Of a DNA stretch of 64,000 bases, positions 8,522 through 17,021 are shown piece after piece. Position 1 is the first letter of the stretch; every line of letters starts with the position of its first letter. Source of the DNA: CAXBOO01 sp963977425 (GTDB lineage Bacteria > Bacteroidota > Bacteroidia > Flavobacteriales_D > Luteibaculaceae); contig CAXBOO010000004.1 in NCBI GenBank assembly GCA_963977425.1, positions 186,001 through 250,000 on the forward strand, read 5' to 3'. A model generated the notes under the pieces. That model saw nothing but the letters and a program-made list of their open reading frames with translations, did not search any database and had not been told where the DNA came from. The translations under genes and the position numbers were made by a program.

Positions 8522-10000
8522 GTGCAAAAATTAAAACCCTATAGTGTACCAATGCTCATTGCCTTTTCTGTGCTGTGTGCAATTCTTGGGTTTGTGTTTT
8601 TGGATGTTCATCGCGATGAAGCCATGATAGGCGAACATGCTTACTGGTTTTCTAAAACATTTTCAGTAAAATCTACTTTGGCTCGAGGTCTTAATCAAGA
8701 GTGGGAGCAACACCTGTGGCACTACCATAAATTGTTGGTTTATTCAGGAGCCATAGTAACAAGTGTATTTGGATTTCACTTGCATGCTTTGCGTCTTGTG
8801 CCTTTGATGGTTTATTTGGCCTTTGCTTTCTTTTTTATTCGCTATTTAATGTGGAAGTACACCGTTCAAACAAAGTGGATTGTATCGGCTTTGGTGTTGT
8901 TGTTCTTCAATTTTCAGTTTTATACTTCAGGACTAGTTTACAGACCAGAAATTCTCATTACCTTATTTGGTTTTTTGTCTTTTTTACAGCTCGAAAAATT
9001 CAGAAAAGATAAATCCTCTATTACTTTAGGGTTGGTATCTATGTTTGTTGCGCTTGCAGCACTCAGTCATTTGAATGGTTTGGCGTTTGGAGTAGCCGGA
9101 TTGGTGTATGTTCTCTCGGTATCCAATTGGCGAAAGGGGGTTCAATTTACTCTTGTTGCAATCCTATTTTTTATTCCTTATTTCTGGGATTTATGGAGCA
9201 TAGAAAATTTACAAGCGTGGATGCATACTATTGCTGAAGATCCTAATCTAGCGCATCAAAACAATATTCTTTTGCAGTTGGTTACCCGCATTGCTGAAGA
9301 ACATATGCGATGGTTTAGAAACCCACAAATGGCTTGGTTTTTCTTGGCTTTTTTCTTGAGTATCATTGCAAGTGGTAAAGCATTTTGGAAAAAAAATAGT
9401 GCTTTAGTGGGCTATACTTTTACGTTGCTTATAATGGTGGCTATTTTATCGTATTCTAAATCGACTAAATATACCATTGTATACTACCCTTACATGGTGT
9501 TGTTGATAATTGCAGCTGCTAAAAACGAATTGTCTAAAGACAAGCGCAGAAAAATTAGAAAGTTGTATTTGACTGTTTATTTGGCTATAAATATTGGGTA
9601 TGCTTATTTCTCATTTTCTCGATCTAGTTTCGATGTTTTGGAACAAAACAAACAAATAGAAGCATTGGTGAAAAGAGAAAATGCTCAACTTATTTTGGCT
9701 GATGAATCCTTTATATTTTCAAGTATAGGTAAGTATAAGCTTCATATGCCATATGTCTATTCATTGTTGTACGATAAGCTTGAAAAAGATAATGAATTGA
9801 ATTCATTCCTAAACTTTGCCGCCATCAATCACGATGATTTGGTGCTTATAGATAAACACAGAACGGGAAAAAATTTCTATAAAAAATTGCATCTAGAAGA
9901 ATTAAAACCTTTACAAACTATAGGCGAATATCAATGGTTAGGTGTTCAAAATGATGTGCATGTTTTTAAACATATAAGCCAAGAAGCGAATGAGCGTTAA
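8522..10000 (+). CDS. GT39/PMT-like membrane glycosyltransferase
   Basis: A multi-pass inner-membrane protein of 492 residues with around ten hydrophobic helices. The first extracytoplasmic loop carries DVHRDEAMIGEHAYW (about residues 30-44). An acidic pair in this loop is typical of GT-C enzymes (PMT/ArnT-like) that use polyprenyl-phosphate sugars. The C-terminal third is soluble and poorly conserved. The start is GTG at 8522. It overlaps the downstream methyltransferase by 11 bases, and a GT2 transferase follows, so the three probably act on one surface glycan or glycolipid. The donor and acceptor cannot be predicted. Confidence 0.68.
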   Translation: MQKLKPYSVPMLIAFSVLCAILGFVFLDVHRDEAMIGEHAYWFSKTFSVKSTLARGLNQEWEQHLWHYHKLLVYSGAIVTSVFGFHLHALRLVPLMVYLAFAFFFIRYLMWKYTVQTKWIVSALVLLFFNFQFYTSGLVYRPEILITLFGFLSFLQLEKFRKDKSSITLGLVSMFVALAALSHLNGLAFGVAGLVYVLSVSNWRKGVQFTLVAILFFIPYFWDLWSIENLQAWMHTIAEDPNLAHQNNILLQLVTRIAEEHMRWFRNPQMAWFFLAFFLSIIASGKAFWKKNSALVGYTFTLLIMVAILSYSKSTKYTIVYYPYMVLLIIAAAKNELSKDKRRKIRKLYLTVYLAINIGYAYFSFSRSSFDVLEQNKQIEALVKRENAQLILADESFIFSSIGKYKLHMPYVYSLLYDKLEKDNELNSFLNFAAINHDDLVLIDKHRTGKNFYKKLHLEELKPLQTIGEYQWLGVQNDVHVFKHISQEANER

Positions 10001-10760
10001 CCTACGGAATTGGACCTATTATTTCAAAGCCAAATCGCATTTGCTGTTGCACAGTAATGAGTTATATACTTGGTACAAAACTGTATTGTTGGCTGCCTGG
10101 CCAAAAGGTGTGAAGTCCGCATTGTTGGCATACCGTAAACATATTTCAAAATCTATTGGAAGCATAGAAATAGAGCAAAGTCAAAATTTTGGCGCTCCAT
10201 CCAAAAAAATGAAACCGAGAAAAAGCATCAACGAATTGCTCTCGTTTACTCGTGTTTCTATGCGGTATGCAAAAGTGTTGCACAATATTATATCGACTTT
10301 CAACGAACCAGTTTCAATTTTAGAGCTGGGAACGTCAACAGGTTTTTCTGCTAAAGCCATGGCTATGCACCCTTTGTGTAAACAATTAGATAGTGTAGAT
10401 GCCAATGAACAGTTGATTGAATGCATCAAGCCATTTGTAAGTTCAAATACCCATTTGCATACCGGTTTGTTCAATGCCATTGTTCCAGAAATGTGCCTAC
10501 GAAACCACTACGATATGGTTTTTGTGGATGGCGACCATACAGGCGAAAGCATTTGGTCAACATATCAGTTTTTTAAAAACACATTGAATCGACCGCGATA
10601 CCTTATTTTTGATGACATCAATTGGTCAACAGATATGCTTTTGGCTTGGATGAAAATAGCCGATGATGCGCAAGAATTTTACACCATCGAAACCTTTAGA
10701 ATGGGCATCGTTTGGTTCAAACCACAACAAAGAAAAGTGCATTTAAAAGCATTTTATTAA
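9990..10760 (+). CDS. Class I SAM-dependent methyltransferase
   Basis: A 256-residue cytoplasmic protein. Motif I ILELGTSTGFSAKAM (about 109-123), an acidic post-I segment DSVDANEQ, and DMVFVDGDH (about 175-183) match the O-methyltransferase-like class I fold that binds S-adenosylmethionine. The ATG at 9990 overlaps the end of the GT39-like gene by 11 bases, a sign of translational coupling. The target is unknown; the neighbourhood of two glycosyltransferases suggests a sugar or lipid-linked substrate, but this is only inference. Confidence 0.78.
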   Translation: MSVNLRNWTYYFKAKSHLLLHSNELYTWYKTVLLAAWPKGVKSALLAYRKHISKSIGSIEIEQSQNFGAPSKKMKPRKSINELLSFTRVSMRYAKVLHNIISTFNEPVSILELGTSTGFSAKAMAMHPLCKQLDSVDANEQLIECIKPFVSSNTHLHTGLFNAIVPEMCLRNHYDMVFVDGDHTGESIWSTYQFFKNTLNRPRYLIFDDINWSTDMLLAWMKIADDAQEFYTIETFRMGIVWFKPQQRKVHLKAFY

Positions 10761-10820
10761 AAAACCATTAGGCGTAGTATCTTCGCCAAAATCAATAGTA
10801 AAAACACCAAGATTTAGTTC

Positions 10821-11987
10821 ATGCTCATTGCCTACTGCATATTGTTATTTATTCTACTGTGGGGGTACGGGCTGTATGCATTGCCATTGGTGTTGGCTAA
10901 AAGGAAAACGGTTAAAAATGTTGATTCGATAGAACATTGGCCAATGGTGTCATTTGTAATTCCGGCTTTTAATGAAGCAGATTATTTATTGGAAAAAATA
11001 AAAAACACCCTTTCTTTAGATTACCCTGCCGATAAACTTCAAATTGTAGTTGCTGCTGATGGAAGCGATGACGAAAGCGAATCGGTAAGTAAACAGTTTA
11101 ACGTTGTTTATTTGAACAATGGCTGTAGAGATGGAAAGGCCAATGCCATGAACCGTTGTATAGAACATTGTACAGGAGATGTTGTAGTTTTTTCTGATGC
11201 TAATGTCGTTGTCAATACAGAAGGATTAAAAGCTTTGGTGTCGACATTATTTAGCCAGGAAAACATTGCCTTAGTTAGCGGTGAAAAAAAAGTTGTAAAA
11301 GCACATGAAGCGCACAATGCCGGAGCGGGTGAAGGTGTGTATTGGAAATACGAAACGGCTCTTAAGAAAATTGATAGTGAATACTTTAGTCTTATTGGAA
11401 GTGTAGGTGAACTTTTTGCTGTGAAAAAAGAGCGATATGTACCCATTCCTTCTCACTTTTTACTGGATGATTTTTATATATCGGTTGAGTTGTTGAGACA
11501 AGGTTACACTATAAAATATGTGAGCTCTGCATTGGCTAGTGAATATGGTAGCAGCGATTACAATGAAGAAGCAAAACGTAAAATTAGAATAGCAGCTGGT
11601 GCTTGGCAATGCATGAAGCACTTCAGTACTTTGCTCAATCCGTTTGTGGCTTTCAAGGCGAGTTATTTGTATGTTTCTCATCGTGTATTGCGACAAAGTA
11701 TTATTCCATTTTCGCTCATTATTTTTATGCCCGTTTTGTTGATTCTACTGCTAGCTTATTCTCCAAACTGGTTCGTAACGCTCAATCTTGTTGGCTTTGT
11801 TGCCTTGTTTTCATTAGGAGCAATTGGGTGGTATTTCAATGCTAATTCTAGCGATAAAAAAGCCCCATTTATTGTCAATGTTCCGTTTTATGTTTTGTTC
11901 ATGAATGTATGCGCTATTGCTGGTGCATTTCGATATTTCAAAGGCATAAAAACTGGAGCTTGGGAAAAATCAAAACGAGCCAAGTAA
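10821..11987 (+). CDS. Membrane-anchored GT2 family glycosyltransferase
   Basis: A processive-type family 2 transferase of 388 residues. An N-terminal helix (about 3-26) is followed by the cytoplasmic GT-A domain: FVIPAFNEADYL near residue 44, ADGSDDES near 80, the metal-binding FSDAN near 124, and LDDFYISVELLRQGY near 214, which contains the general-base Asp. Three C-terminal helices (about 290-375) complete a CESA/hyaluronan-synthase-like topology. It lies 60 bases after the methyltransferase on the same strand. The nucleotide-sugar donor cannot be told from sequence. Confidence 0.84.
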   Translation: MLIAYCILLFILLWGYGLYALPLVLAKRKTVKNVDSIEHWPMVSFVIPAFNEADYLLEKIKNTLSLDYPADKLQIVVAADGSDDESESVSKQFNVVYLNNGCRDGKANAMNRCIEHCTGDVVVFSDANVVVNTEGLKALVSTLFSQENIALVSGEKKVVKAHEAHNAGAGEGVYWKYETALKKIDSEYFSLIGSVGELFAVKKERYVPIPSHFLLDDFYISVELLRQGYTIKYVSSALASEYGSSDYNEEAKRKIRIAAGAWQCMKHFSTLLNPFVAFKASYLYVSHRVLRQSIIPFSLIIFMPVLLILLLAYSPNWFVTLNLVGFVALFSLGAIGWYFNANSSDKKAPFIVNVPFYVLFMNVCAIAGAFRYFKGIKTGAWEKSKRAK

Positions 11988-12053
11988 AACGCCTCTTTTC
12001 CGTTTGTGTAAAAACAACTGCTCACGAATTTATTATTGCATTACTTTAGCGCT

Positions 12054-12755
12054 ATGAGTAAGGTTATCGAAGTAAAGAATATTGCTAGAGAATACAAAGT
12101 AGGAAGTCAACTCGTACGTGCCTTGAAGGATGTAAGTCTTAACATCGATCGTGGTGAATATGTTGCTTTGATGGGCCCTTCTGGTTCTGGTAAATCTACT
12201 TTGATGAATACACTAGGATGTTTGGATACACCTACTTCAGGTTCGTATACTTTGAATGGTCAAGAGGTTGAAAAATTGGTTGACAATGAATTGGCTGAAA
12301 TCAGAAACAAAGAAATTGGTTTTGTGTTTCAGACGTTTAATTTAATGCCTCGATATACTGCTTTAGAAAACGTTGCCTTACCGCTTATCTATGCGGGAAA
12401 AAGCAAAGCCGAAAGAAATGCTAAGGCAGAGTGGGCTTTAGAACAAGTTGGTTTGCAGGATAGAATGGATCATAAACCGAATGAATTGTCGGGTGGTCAG
12501 AGACAACGTGTTGCGGTAGCCAGAGCTTTAGTAAACGACCCGTCTATAATTTTGGCCGATGAGCCTACTGGTAACTTGGATTCTAAGACTTCTTATGAAA
12601 TCATGAATTTGTTTCAAGATATTCACGATAGAGGCAATACCATCATTCTGGTAACACACGAAGAAGATATAGCTAATTACGCTAAACGTGTTGTCCGTTT
12701 AAGAGATGGTTTGGTTGAAAGTGATTTGCTGAATGAATTGGTTACTCGTAACTAA
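12054..12755 (+). CDS. LolD/MacB-like ABC transporter ATP-binding protein
   Basis: The ATPase of an extracytoplasmic-type exporter or lipoprotein-release system, 233 residues. It has Walker A GPSGSGKST (about 41-49), Q-loop VFQTFNLM, signature LSGGQRQRVAVARAL (about 145-159), Walker B ILADEPTG, and the H-loop THE. Residue patterns place it in the LolD/MacB/FtsE group. I start it at the ATG at 12054 because an upstream in-frame TTG at 12036 would add only six unconserved residues and overlaps a possible -7 box. No permease gene adjoins it. Its last two codons and stop are part of a 33-base direct repeat (see 12747-12779). Confidence 0.88.
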   Translation: MSKVIEVKNIAREYKVGSQLVRALKDVSLNIDRGEYVALMGPSGSGKSTLMNTLGCLDTPTSGSYTLNGQEVEKLVDNELAEIRNKEIGFVFQTFNLMPRYTALENVALPLIYAGKSKAERNAKAEWALEQVGLQDRMDHKPNELSGGQRQRVAVARALVNDPSIILADEPTGNLDSKTSYEIMNLFQDIHDRGNTIILVTHEEDIANYAKRVVRLRDGLVESDLLNELVTRN

Positions 12756-12779
12756 TCAAAAAACATTTTCTCATGGCCA
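12747..12779. repeat. Left copy of a 32-33 bp direct repeat flanking the FG-GAP gene
   Basis: Begins with CGTAACTAATC, continues through six A, and ends CATTTTCTCATGGCCA. It is the same as 14298-14329 except for one extra A in the homopolymer. It contains the last two codons and stop of the ABC ATPase, and then a fragment that matches the 3' end of the minus-strand DinB gene found in the right copy. Confidence 0.92.
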
Positions 12780-12829
12780 ATGGTTTCATCTTGAGTTAAG
12801 TTTTTTCTTTTTTTAGAAGATGAATTGGA

Positions 12830-12837
12830 TATATTTG
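12830..12837 (+). promoter_or_regulatory. Probable -7 box for the FG-GAP gene
   Basis: TATATTTG fits TAnnTTTG exactly and lies 43 bases before the ATG. A convincing -33 element at the normal distance is not visible, so confidence is limited. It lies inside the segment bounded by the direct repeats. Confidence 0.4.
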
Positions 12838-12880
12838 ACGTTCAATATGCAATTGTAGCTTGATTGTAAAATATGCTTAT

Positions 12881-14266
12881 ATGAAACCATTATTCTATCT
12901 AAAAATATTTTTCGTAACGACTTTAACTTGCTTATTTAATTTATCGAAAGCTCAAATTTTTGATGGAACTGAAAATGTAATTACAGATTCATTAGAAACT
13001 ATTGATGGCCCTCAATCTGTTTTTAGTGCCGATTTGGATGGAGATGGTGATATGGATGTACTTTTCTCATCTCAATTTGACAATAAAATAGCTTGGTATC
13101 AAAACGATGGGTTAGGCAATTTTGGACAACAAAAAATCATTTCTCAAACCACAAAATCTGCAGAGCAAGTCATAGCAATTGATTTAGATGGTGACGGTGA
13201 CTTAGATATTCTTTCAACGTGTTTTAATAATGGAAGTAAGATTATCTGGTTTCAGAATGATGGGAGAGGTAATTTTGGTGAGCAATTAATTATTTCTACA
13301 AATATTAGATATGCTAAATCTATCTATGCTACTGATTTGGATGGAGATGGTGATATGGATGTGCTTTCAGCCTCGGTTTATGACAATAAAATAGCTTGGT
13401 ATAAAAATGATGGCGAAGGTAATTATGGTGAACAAAAAATTATTTCTATTGATGCTAAAGAAGCACAATCTGTTTTCGCAACCGATATAGATGGTGATGG
13501 AGATGTGGATGTTTTGTCGGCTTCTCTAAGTGACAATAAAATAGCTTGGTATCAAAACGATGGTGAAGGCAATTTCGGAGCGCAGAAAATTATATCTATT
13601 TCTGAAAGATATCCTTCTTCCATTTATGCTGCTGATTTGGATGGAGATGGCGATATGGATGTATTGTCATCATGTTACACTGACGATAAAATAGCATGGT
13701 ATAAGAACGATGGAATGGGTAATTTTAGTGTTCAGCAAATTATATCTACTAATGCTATGCGAGCTCAGGATGTTTACACTGCCGATATAGATAATGATGG
13801 AGATATGGATGTACTTTCCGCATCTAATTTTGACGATAAAATAGCATGGTATAAGAACGATGGAGTTGGGAATTTTGGAACAGAACTAATAATATCGAAC
13901 AATAATGATTTAGCTCAGTCAGTTTTTGCTGCTGATCTAGATGGTGATGGGGATATGGATGTGTTATCAGCTTCGATTGGTGATGATAAAATAGCTTGGT
14001 ACGAAAATAAAAGCGTAGTTGGTATTAACGAAAATATAAACGGGCCAAAACACTTAAATTGGACAAATACTAGTAATGGCCTAAGCCTTCAATCATTAAG
14101 TAAAACAGAAAGTAAGATTGAAATTTACAATAGCCAAGGACAACTTGTTACTACAGCATCTTTAGACCCAAATGCAAATAGAATTTTACAGCTTACAAGT
14201 GGAATGTATATTCTTAAGGTTGAAAGCAACAATGATTACTCCATTGTAAAAGTAATAGTGGAATAA
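12881..14266 (+). CDS. Secreted FG-GAP/VCBS repeat protein with T9SS sorting domain
   Basis: A predicted secreted calcium-binding beta-propeller of 461 residues. A signal peptide ends near LSKAQ (about residue 24). Six full repeats of about 50-51 residues and a seventh partial one follow, each with a DLDGDGDMDVL calcium loop (DxDxDGDxD), then a KIAWYxNDGxGNF strand. The C-terminal 75 residues end in YNSQGQLV...SGMYILKV, a type A T9SS C-terminal domain. The ATG at 12881 is preferred to the TTG at 12860 because it starts the signal peptide. The gene is alone between two copies of a direct repeat, suggesting it was inserted between the ABC ATPase and DinB genes. Its function is unknown; adhesion is one possibility. 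Confidence 0.87.
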   Translation: MKPLFYLKIFFVTTLTCLFNLSKAQIFDGTENVITDSLETIDGPQSVFSADLDGDGDMDVLFSSQFDNKIAWYQNDGLGNFGQQKIISQTTKSAEQVIAIDLDGDGDLDILSTCFNNGSKIIWFQNDGRGNFGEQLIISTNIRYAKSIYATDLDGDGDMDVLSASVYDNKIAWYKNDGEGNYGEQKIISIDAKEAQSVFATDIDGDGDVDVLSASLSDNKIAWYQNDGEGNFGAQKIISISERYPSSIYAADLDGDGDMDVLSSCYTDDKIAWYKNDGMGNFSVQQIISTNAMRAQDVYTADIDNDGDMDVLSASNFDDKIAWYKNDGVGNFGTELIISNNNDLAQSVFAADLDGDGDMDVLSASIGDDKIAWYENKSVVGINENINGPKHLNWTNTSNGLSLQSLSKTESKIEIYNSQGQLVTTASLDPNANRILQLTSGMYILKVESNNDYSIVKVIVE

Positions 14267-14297
14267 TTTTAACTTAAAGTTTTTCCATCACATAACC

Positions 14298-14329
14298 CGT
14301 AACTAATCAAAAACATTTTCTCATGGCCA
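14298..14329. repeat. Right copy of the direct repeat flanking the FG-GAP gene
   Basis: Matches 12747-12779 with one fewer A. Here the repeat contains the last codons and stop of the intact DinB gene (minus strand). The eight bases before it (ATAACC-type) differ from the ABC gene, so the shared block is sharply bounded at both ends. Confidence 0.92.
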
Positions 14330-14747
14330 TAGCATAACCTAAATGCAGGCCTTCGTGCACGGTATTAAATTCTATAGCGTTTGCAATATTGCTTAGGGTA
14401 TAACCGTAACTGGTAGTGTACTCGGTGTAATTCCTGAAAATATTCGCTTTAATATCTGCTTCTAGTTGAGAGATAGATTCAATAGCCAATGCCTTTAGTT
14501 CATTCACAATCGTTTCTGAAACAGGAGAAGCCGAGCTGCCTTTTTTGAATAATTCCACTATTTCATCGCTGGCATGCATTGGTAAACCCGACAGTTTGTA
14601 ACACAATAATTGTTGTACCACAAGTGAGTGACCAAAATTCCAAAGTATAGAGTTGTTGAACCCTTTAGGTATGGCATTCAATTCGTCAATAGAATGATTG
14701 TTGATGATGTTTAGAAAGTTTTTTCTTGTTTGAAGTAGTAATTCCAT
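14307..14747 (-). CDS. DinB-family four-helix protein
   Basis: A 146-residue cytoplasmic protein of the DinB/YfiT-like metal-binding fold. Histidines typical of the family are visible in WNFGHSLVVQQ (about 41-51) and in NTVHEGLHLGYA near the C-terminus (about 127-138). Such proteins include thiol-dependent transferases, but most have no known substrate. I use the ATG at 14747 (MELLLQ), which lies 2 bases after the ComM stop; a TTG six codons upstream is less likely. It is probably co-transcribed with comM and gmhA. Its final codons lie in the right copy of the direct repeat. Confidence 0.78.
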   Translation of the reverse strand: MELLLQTRKNFLNIINNHSIDELNAIPKGFNNSILWNFGHSLVVQQLLCYKLSGLPMHASDEIVELFKKGSSASPVSETIVNELKALAIESISQLEADIKANIFRNYTEYTTSYGYTLSNIANAIEFNTVHEGLHLGYAMAMRKCF

Positions 14748-14749
14748 AG

Positions 14750-16288
14750 TTAGTTGTTTCCCCAATTATCGCGATCCAAATTACGGTATTGTATGGCTTC
14801 GGCAATGTGTTCGGCCTTTATATTTTCTGATGCGCCCAAATCGGCAATGGTTCGAGATACCTTTAATATTCTATCGTAGGCACGACCTGAAAGCTGCAAT
14901 TTTTCCATGGCGGTTTTCAATAACCTGACGGAAACTTTGTCCAATTCGCAATATTGGCGCATGTGTTTTGGTAGCATTTGTGCGTTAGCGTGTATGCCTT
15001 CTTTTTCAAATCTGGTTTCTTGTATTTGCCGAGCTTGCATTACTCGTGATCTCACTATTTCACTGCTTTCTCCTTTGTATTCTTTTGAGGAAAGTTCGTC
15101 GTAATTTACTGGGGTAACTTCTATTTGTATGTCGATCCTATCCAGCAATGGACCACTGACTTTGGATAAATAACGTTGTACAGTACCAGGCGGGCATGTG
15201 CAGTCTCTATCAGGGTGATTGTAATATCCGCATGGACATGGATTCATGGCAGCAACCATCATAAAACTTGCAGGATAATCCACCGTAAATTTAGATCGAG
15301 CTATAGTCACTCTTCGATCTTCAATGGGCTGCCGCATCACTTCCAAAACAGTGCGTTTGTATTCAGGTAATTCATCTAAAAACAATACGCCATTGTGCGC
15401 TAAGGATATTTCGCCAGGCTGAGGAAAACTCCCGCCACCTACTAGAGCAACATCGCTAATAGTATGATGCGGAGAACGGAATGGTCGTTCGGTCATTAAA
15501 CCCTCGATTCCCTTAATTTTTCCAGCTACTGAGTGAATTTTAGTGGTTTCTAATGCTTCTTTAAGGCTTAATGGAGGTAAAATACTGGGCAAACGTTTGC
15601 TCAACATCGTTTTTCCTGCACCTGGAGGTCCAACCATAAGCACATTGTGCCCGCCTGCAGCAGCAATTTCAAAAGCTCGCTTTACATTTTCTTGCCCTTT
15701 TACTTCATTGAAATCGAATTGGCAATTGTGCGCAGCATCCAAAAAAAGTTCGCGTGTGTTAACGGTAATCTTTTCGCCTTTACCCGTTTCTAGTACAGTT
15801 ATAGCTTCTTGTATGTTTTTGCAAGCAAATACTTCTAATCCATCAACAATAGCCGCTTCTTGCGCATTCTCGGTTGGAAGGATGAAACGTTTGTAACCTT
15901 TTTCTCTTGCAAGTATGGCCATGGGAAGAATGCCTTTTAAAGGTCGTAAGGAGCCATCTAAGGCCAGTTCACCCATAAAGAAGTGTGATGCTAAGTCGTC
16001 TCCATTTATTTGTCCTGATGCAGCTAAAACGCCTATTGCAATAGGAAGATCAAATGCTGAACCTTCTTTCTTAACATTAGCAGGTGCCAAATTGATGGTT
16101 ATACCTTTAAGAGGGAATTTGTAGCCAGTGTTTTTGAAGGCGGCATCGATTCTGTGCAAACTCTCTTTTACTGCAGCATCGGGCAAGCCAACCATAAATG
16201 TATTTACACCTTTGGATATGTTGACCTCAATGGTAATTAATTGGGCATCGACTCCAAGAAGAGCTGCACCATATGTGATAGCGAGCAT
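14750..16288 (-). CDS. comM: YifB/ComM family AAA+ Mg-chelatase-like ATPase
   Basis: A 512-residue hexameric helicase-like ATPase; in competent bacteria ComM promotes branch migration during natural transformation. It has the N-terminal Lon-protease-like fold (about 1-170, VNTFMVGLPD-type strands), Walker A MVGPPGAGKTML (about 215-226), Walker B NGVLFLDELPEYKR (about 300), and the C-terminal Mg-chelatase subunit ChlI domain. A four-Cys cluster (NPCPCGYYNHPDRDCTCPPG) typical of this family is present near residue 350. Length is standard. It sits between gmhA and the DinB gene on the same strand. Whether this organism is naturally competent is not shown here. Confidence 0.92.
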   Translation of the reverse strand: MLAITYGAALLGVDAQLITIEVNISKGVNTFMVGLPDAAVKESLHRIDAAFKNTGYKFPLKGITINLAPANVKKEGSAFDLPIAIGVLAASGQINGDDLASHFFMGELALDGSLRPLKGILPMAILAREKGYKRFILPTENAQEAAIVDGLEVFACKNIQEAITVLETGKGEKITVNTRELFLDAAHNCQFDFNEVKGQENVKRAFEIAAAGGHNVLMVGPPGAGKTMLSKRLPSILPPLSLKEALETTKIHSVAGKIKGIEGLMTERPFRSPHHTISDVALVGGGSFPQPGEISLAHNGVLFLDELPEYKRTVLEVMRQPIEDRRVTIARSKFTVDYPASFMMVAAMNPCPCGYYNHPDRDCTCPPGTVQRYLSKVSGPLLDRIDIQIEVTPVNYDELSSKEYKGESSEIVRSRVMQARQIQETRFEKEGIHANAQMLPKHMRQYCELDKVSVRLLKTAMEKLQLSGRAYDRILKVSRTIADLGASENIKAEHIAEAIQYRNLDRDNWGNN

Positions 16289-16332
16289 AAGAAATGATTA
16301 GTACGTCTTAATAATAACCATTTCTAGCGACA

Positions 16333-16905
16333 TTATGCAGTTTGCGCTTCTATAAGTTCTATAAGGCTGTGAATGATTTTAATATGAATTTCCTGAGCTC
16401 TATCGGCATAAGTGCTCTTTGGAGCGCGAATTTCCACGTCGCATAAATCTTTCATTAGGCCTCCATCTTTACCGGTCAAACCTATTATTTTCATGCCTTT
16501 GTCTTTCGCTGCTTTTATAGCATTGATAACGTTGGCACTATTGCCGCTGGTACTAATTCCCAATAATACATCGTTTTTGTTTCCTAGGCCTTCCACGTAT
16601 CGCGAGAATATAAAATCGTACCCATAATCGTTGCCAACACAAGAAATATGTGAAGGATCGGATATACTTAAAGCTGGTAATGCTTTTCTGTCGTTTCTAA
16701 ATCGGCCACTGAGTTCTTCAGCAAAATGCATTGCATCGCACATAGATCCGCCGTTGCCACAACTTATTATTTTACCACCCTGTTTGATGCTTTCAGCCAT
16801 TAGTATGGCAGCATTTTCAATAGCATCTATATTGTTGCTATTGTCAATAAAGTCTTTTAAAACAGCTTGGGCTTCGAGTAGATTTTTTTGAATGATGTTT
16901 TTCAC
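16333..16905 (-). CDS. gmhA: Sedoheptulose-7-phosphate isomerase (GmhA, SIS domain)
   Basis: A 190-residue SIS-domain isomerase that makes D-glycero-manno-heptose 7-phosphate, the first step to the heptose of LPS inner core. SCGNGGSMCDAMHFAEEL (about 48-65) and GISTSGNSANV (about 115-125) are the phosphate- and sugar-binding loops. The C-terminal DRAQEIHIKIIHSLIELIE helix is typical of GmhA. It is the first gene of the minus-strand unit gmhA-comM-DinB, 44 bases upstream of comM. No other heptose genes lie in the window. Confidence 0.88.
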   Translation of the reverse strand: MKNIIQKNLLEAQAVLKDFIDNSNNIDAIENAAILMAESIKQGGKIISCGNGGSMCDAMHFAEELSGRFRNDRKALPALSISDPSHISCVGNDYGYDFIFSRYVEGLGNKNDVLLGISTSGNSANVINAIKAAKDKGMKIIGLTGKDGGLMKDLCDVEIRAPKSTYADRAQEIHIKIIHSLIELIEAQTA

Positions 16906-16963
16906 GGCGCTGGCTTTGGCGTAAAAATAGAATGTTTTTTATGGCTTAGCAGTGGTTTAGAAA

Positions 16964-16992
16964 TAAAAAACCCCAACACAAGGTCGGGGTTT
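16964..16992 (-). terminator. Terminator after the pyrophosphatase-YceI gene
   Basis: On the minus strand a 9-bp stem (AACCCCGAC / GTTGGGGTT, one mismatch-tolerant pair) with a CTTGT loop is followed by six T. It lies 30 bases beyond the stop of the minus-strand gene and separates it from gmhA. Confidence 0.85.
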
Positions 16993-17021
16993 CACAAAAA
17001 ACAATTGTATGGCTAAATACG

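Noticed and set aside
8255..8522. Additional tRNA or small RNA beside tRNA-Val
   Set aside because: Only one cloverleaf with its own promoter and terminator is found; the remainder of the spacer shows no further structure.
12757..12779. Pseudogene of DinB downstream of the ABC gene
   Set aside because: Only about 23 bases of the DinB end are present, as part of a direct repeat; this is better described as a repeat than as a broken gene.
15543..15896. 117-residue plus-strand frame within comM
   Set aside because: It is antisense to the conserved ATPase core of ComM.
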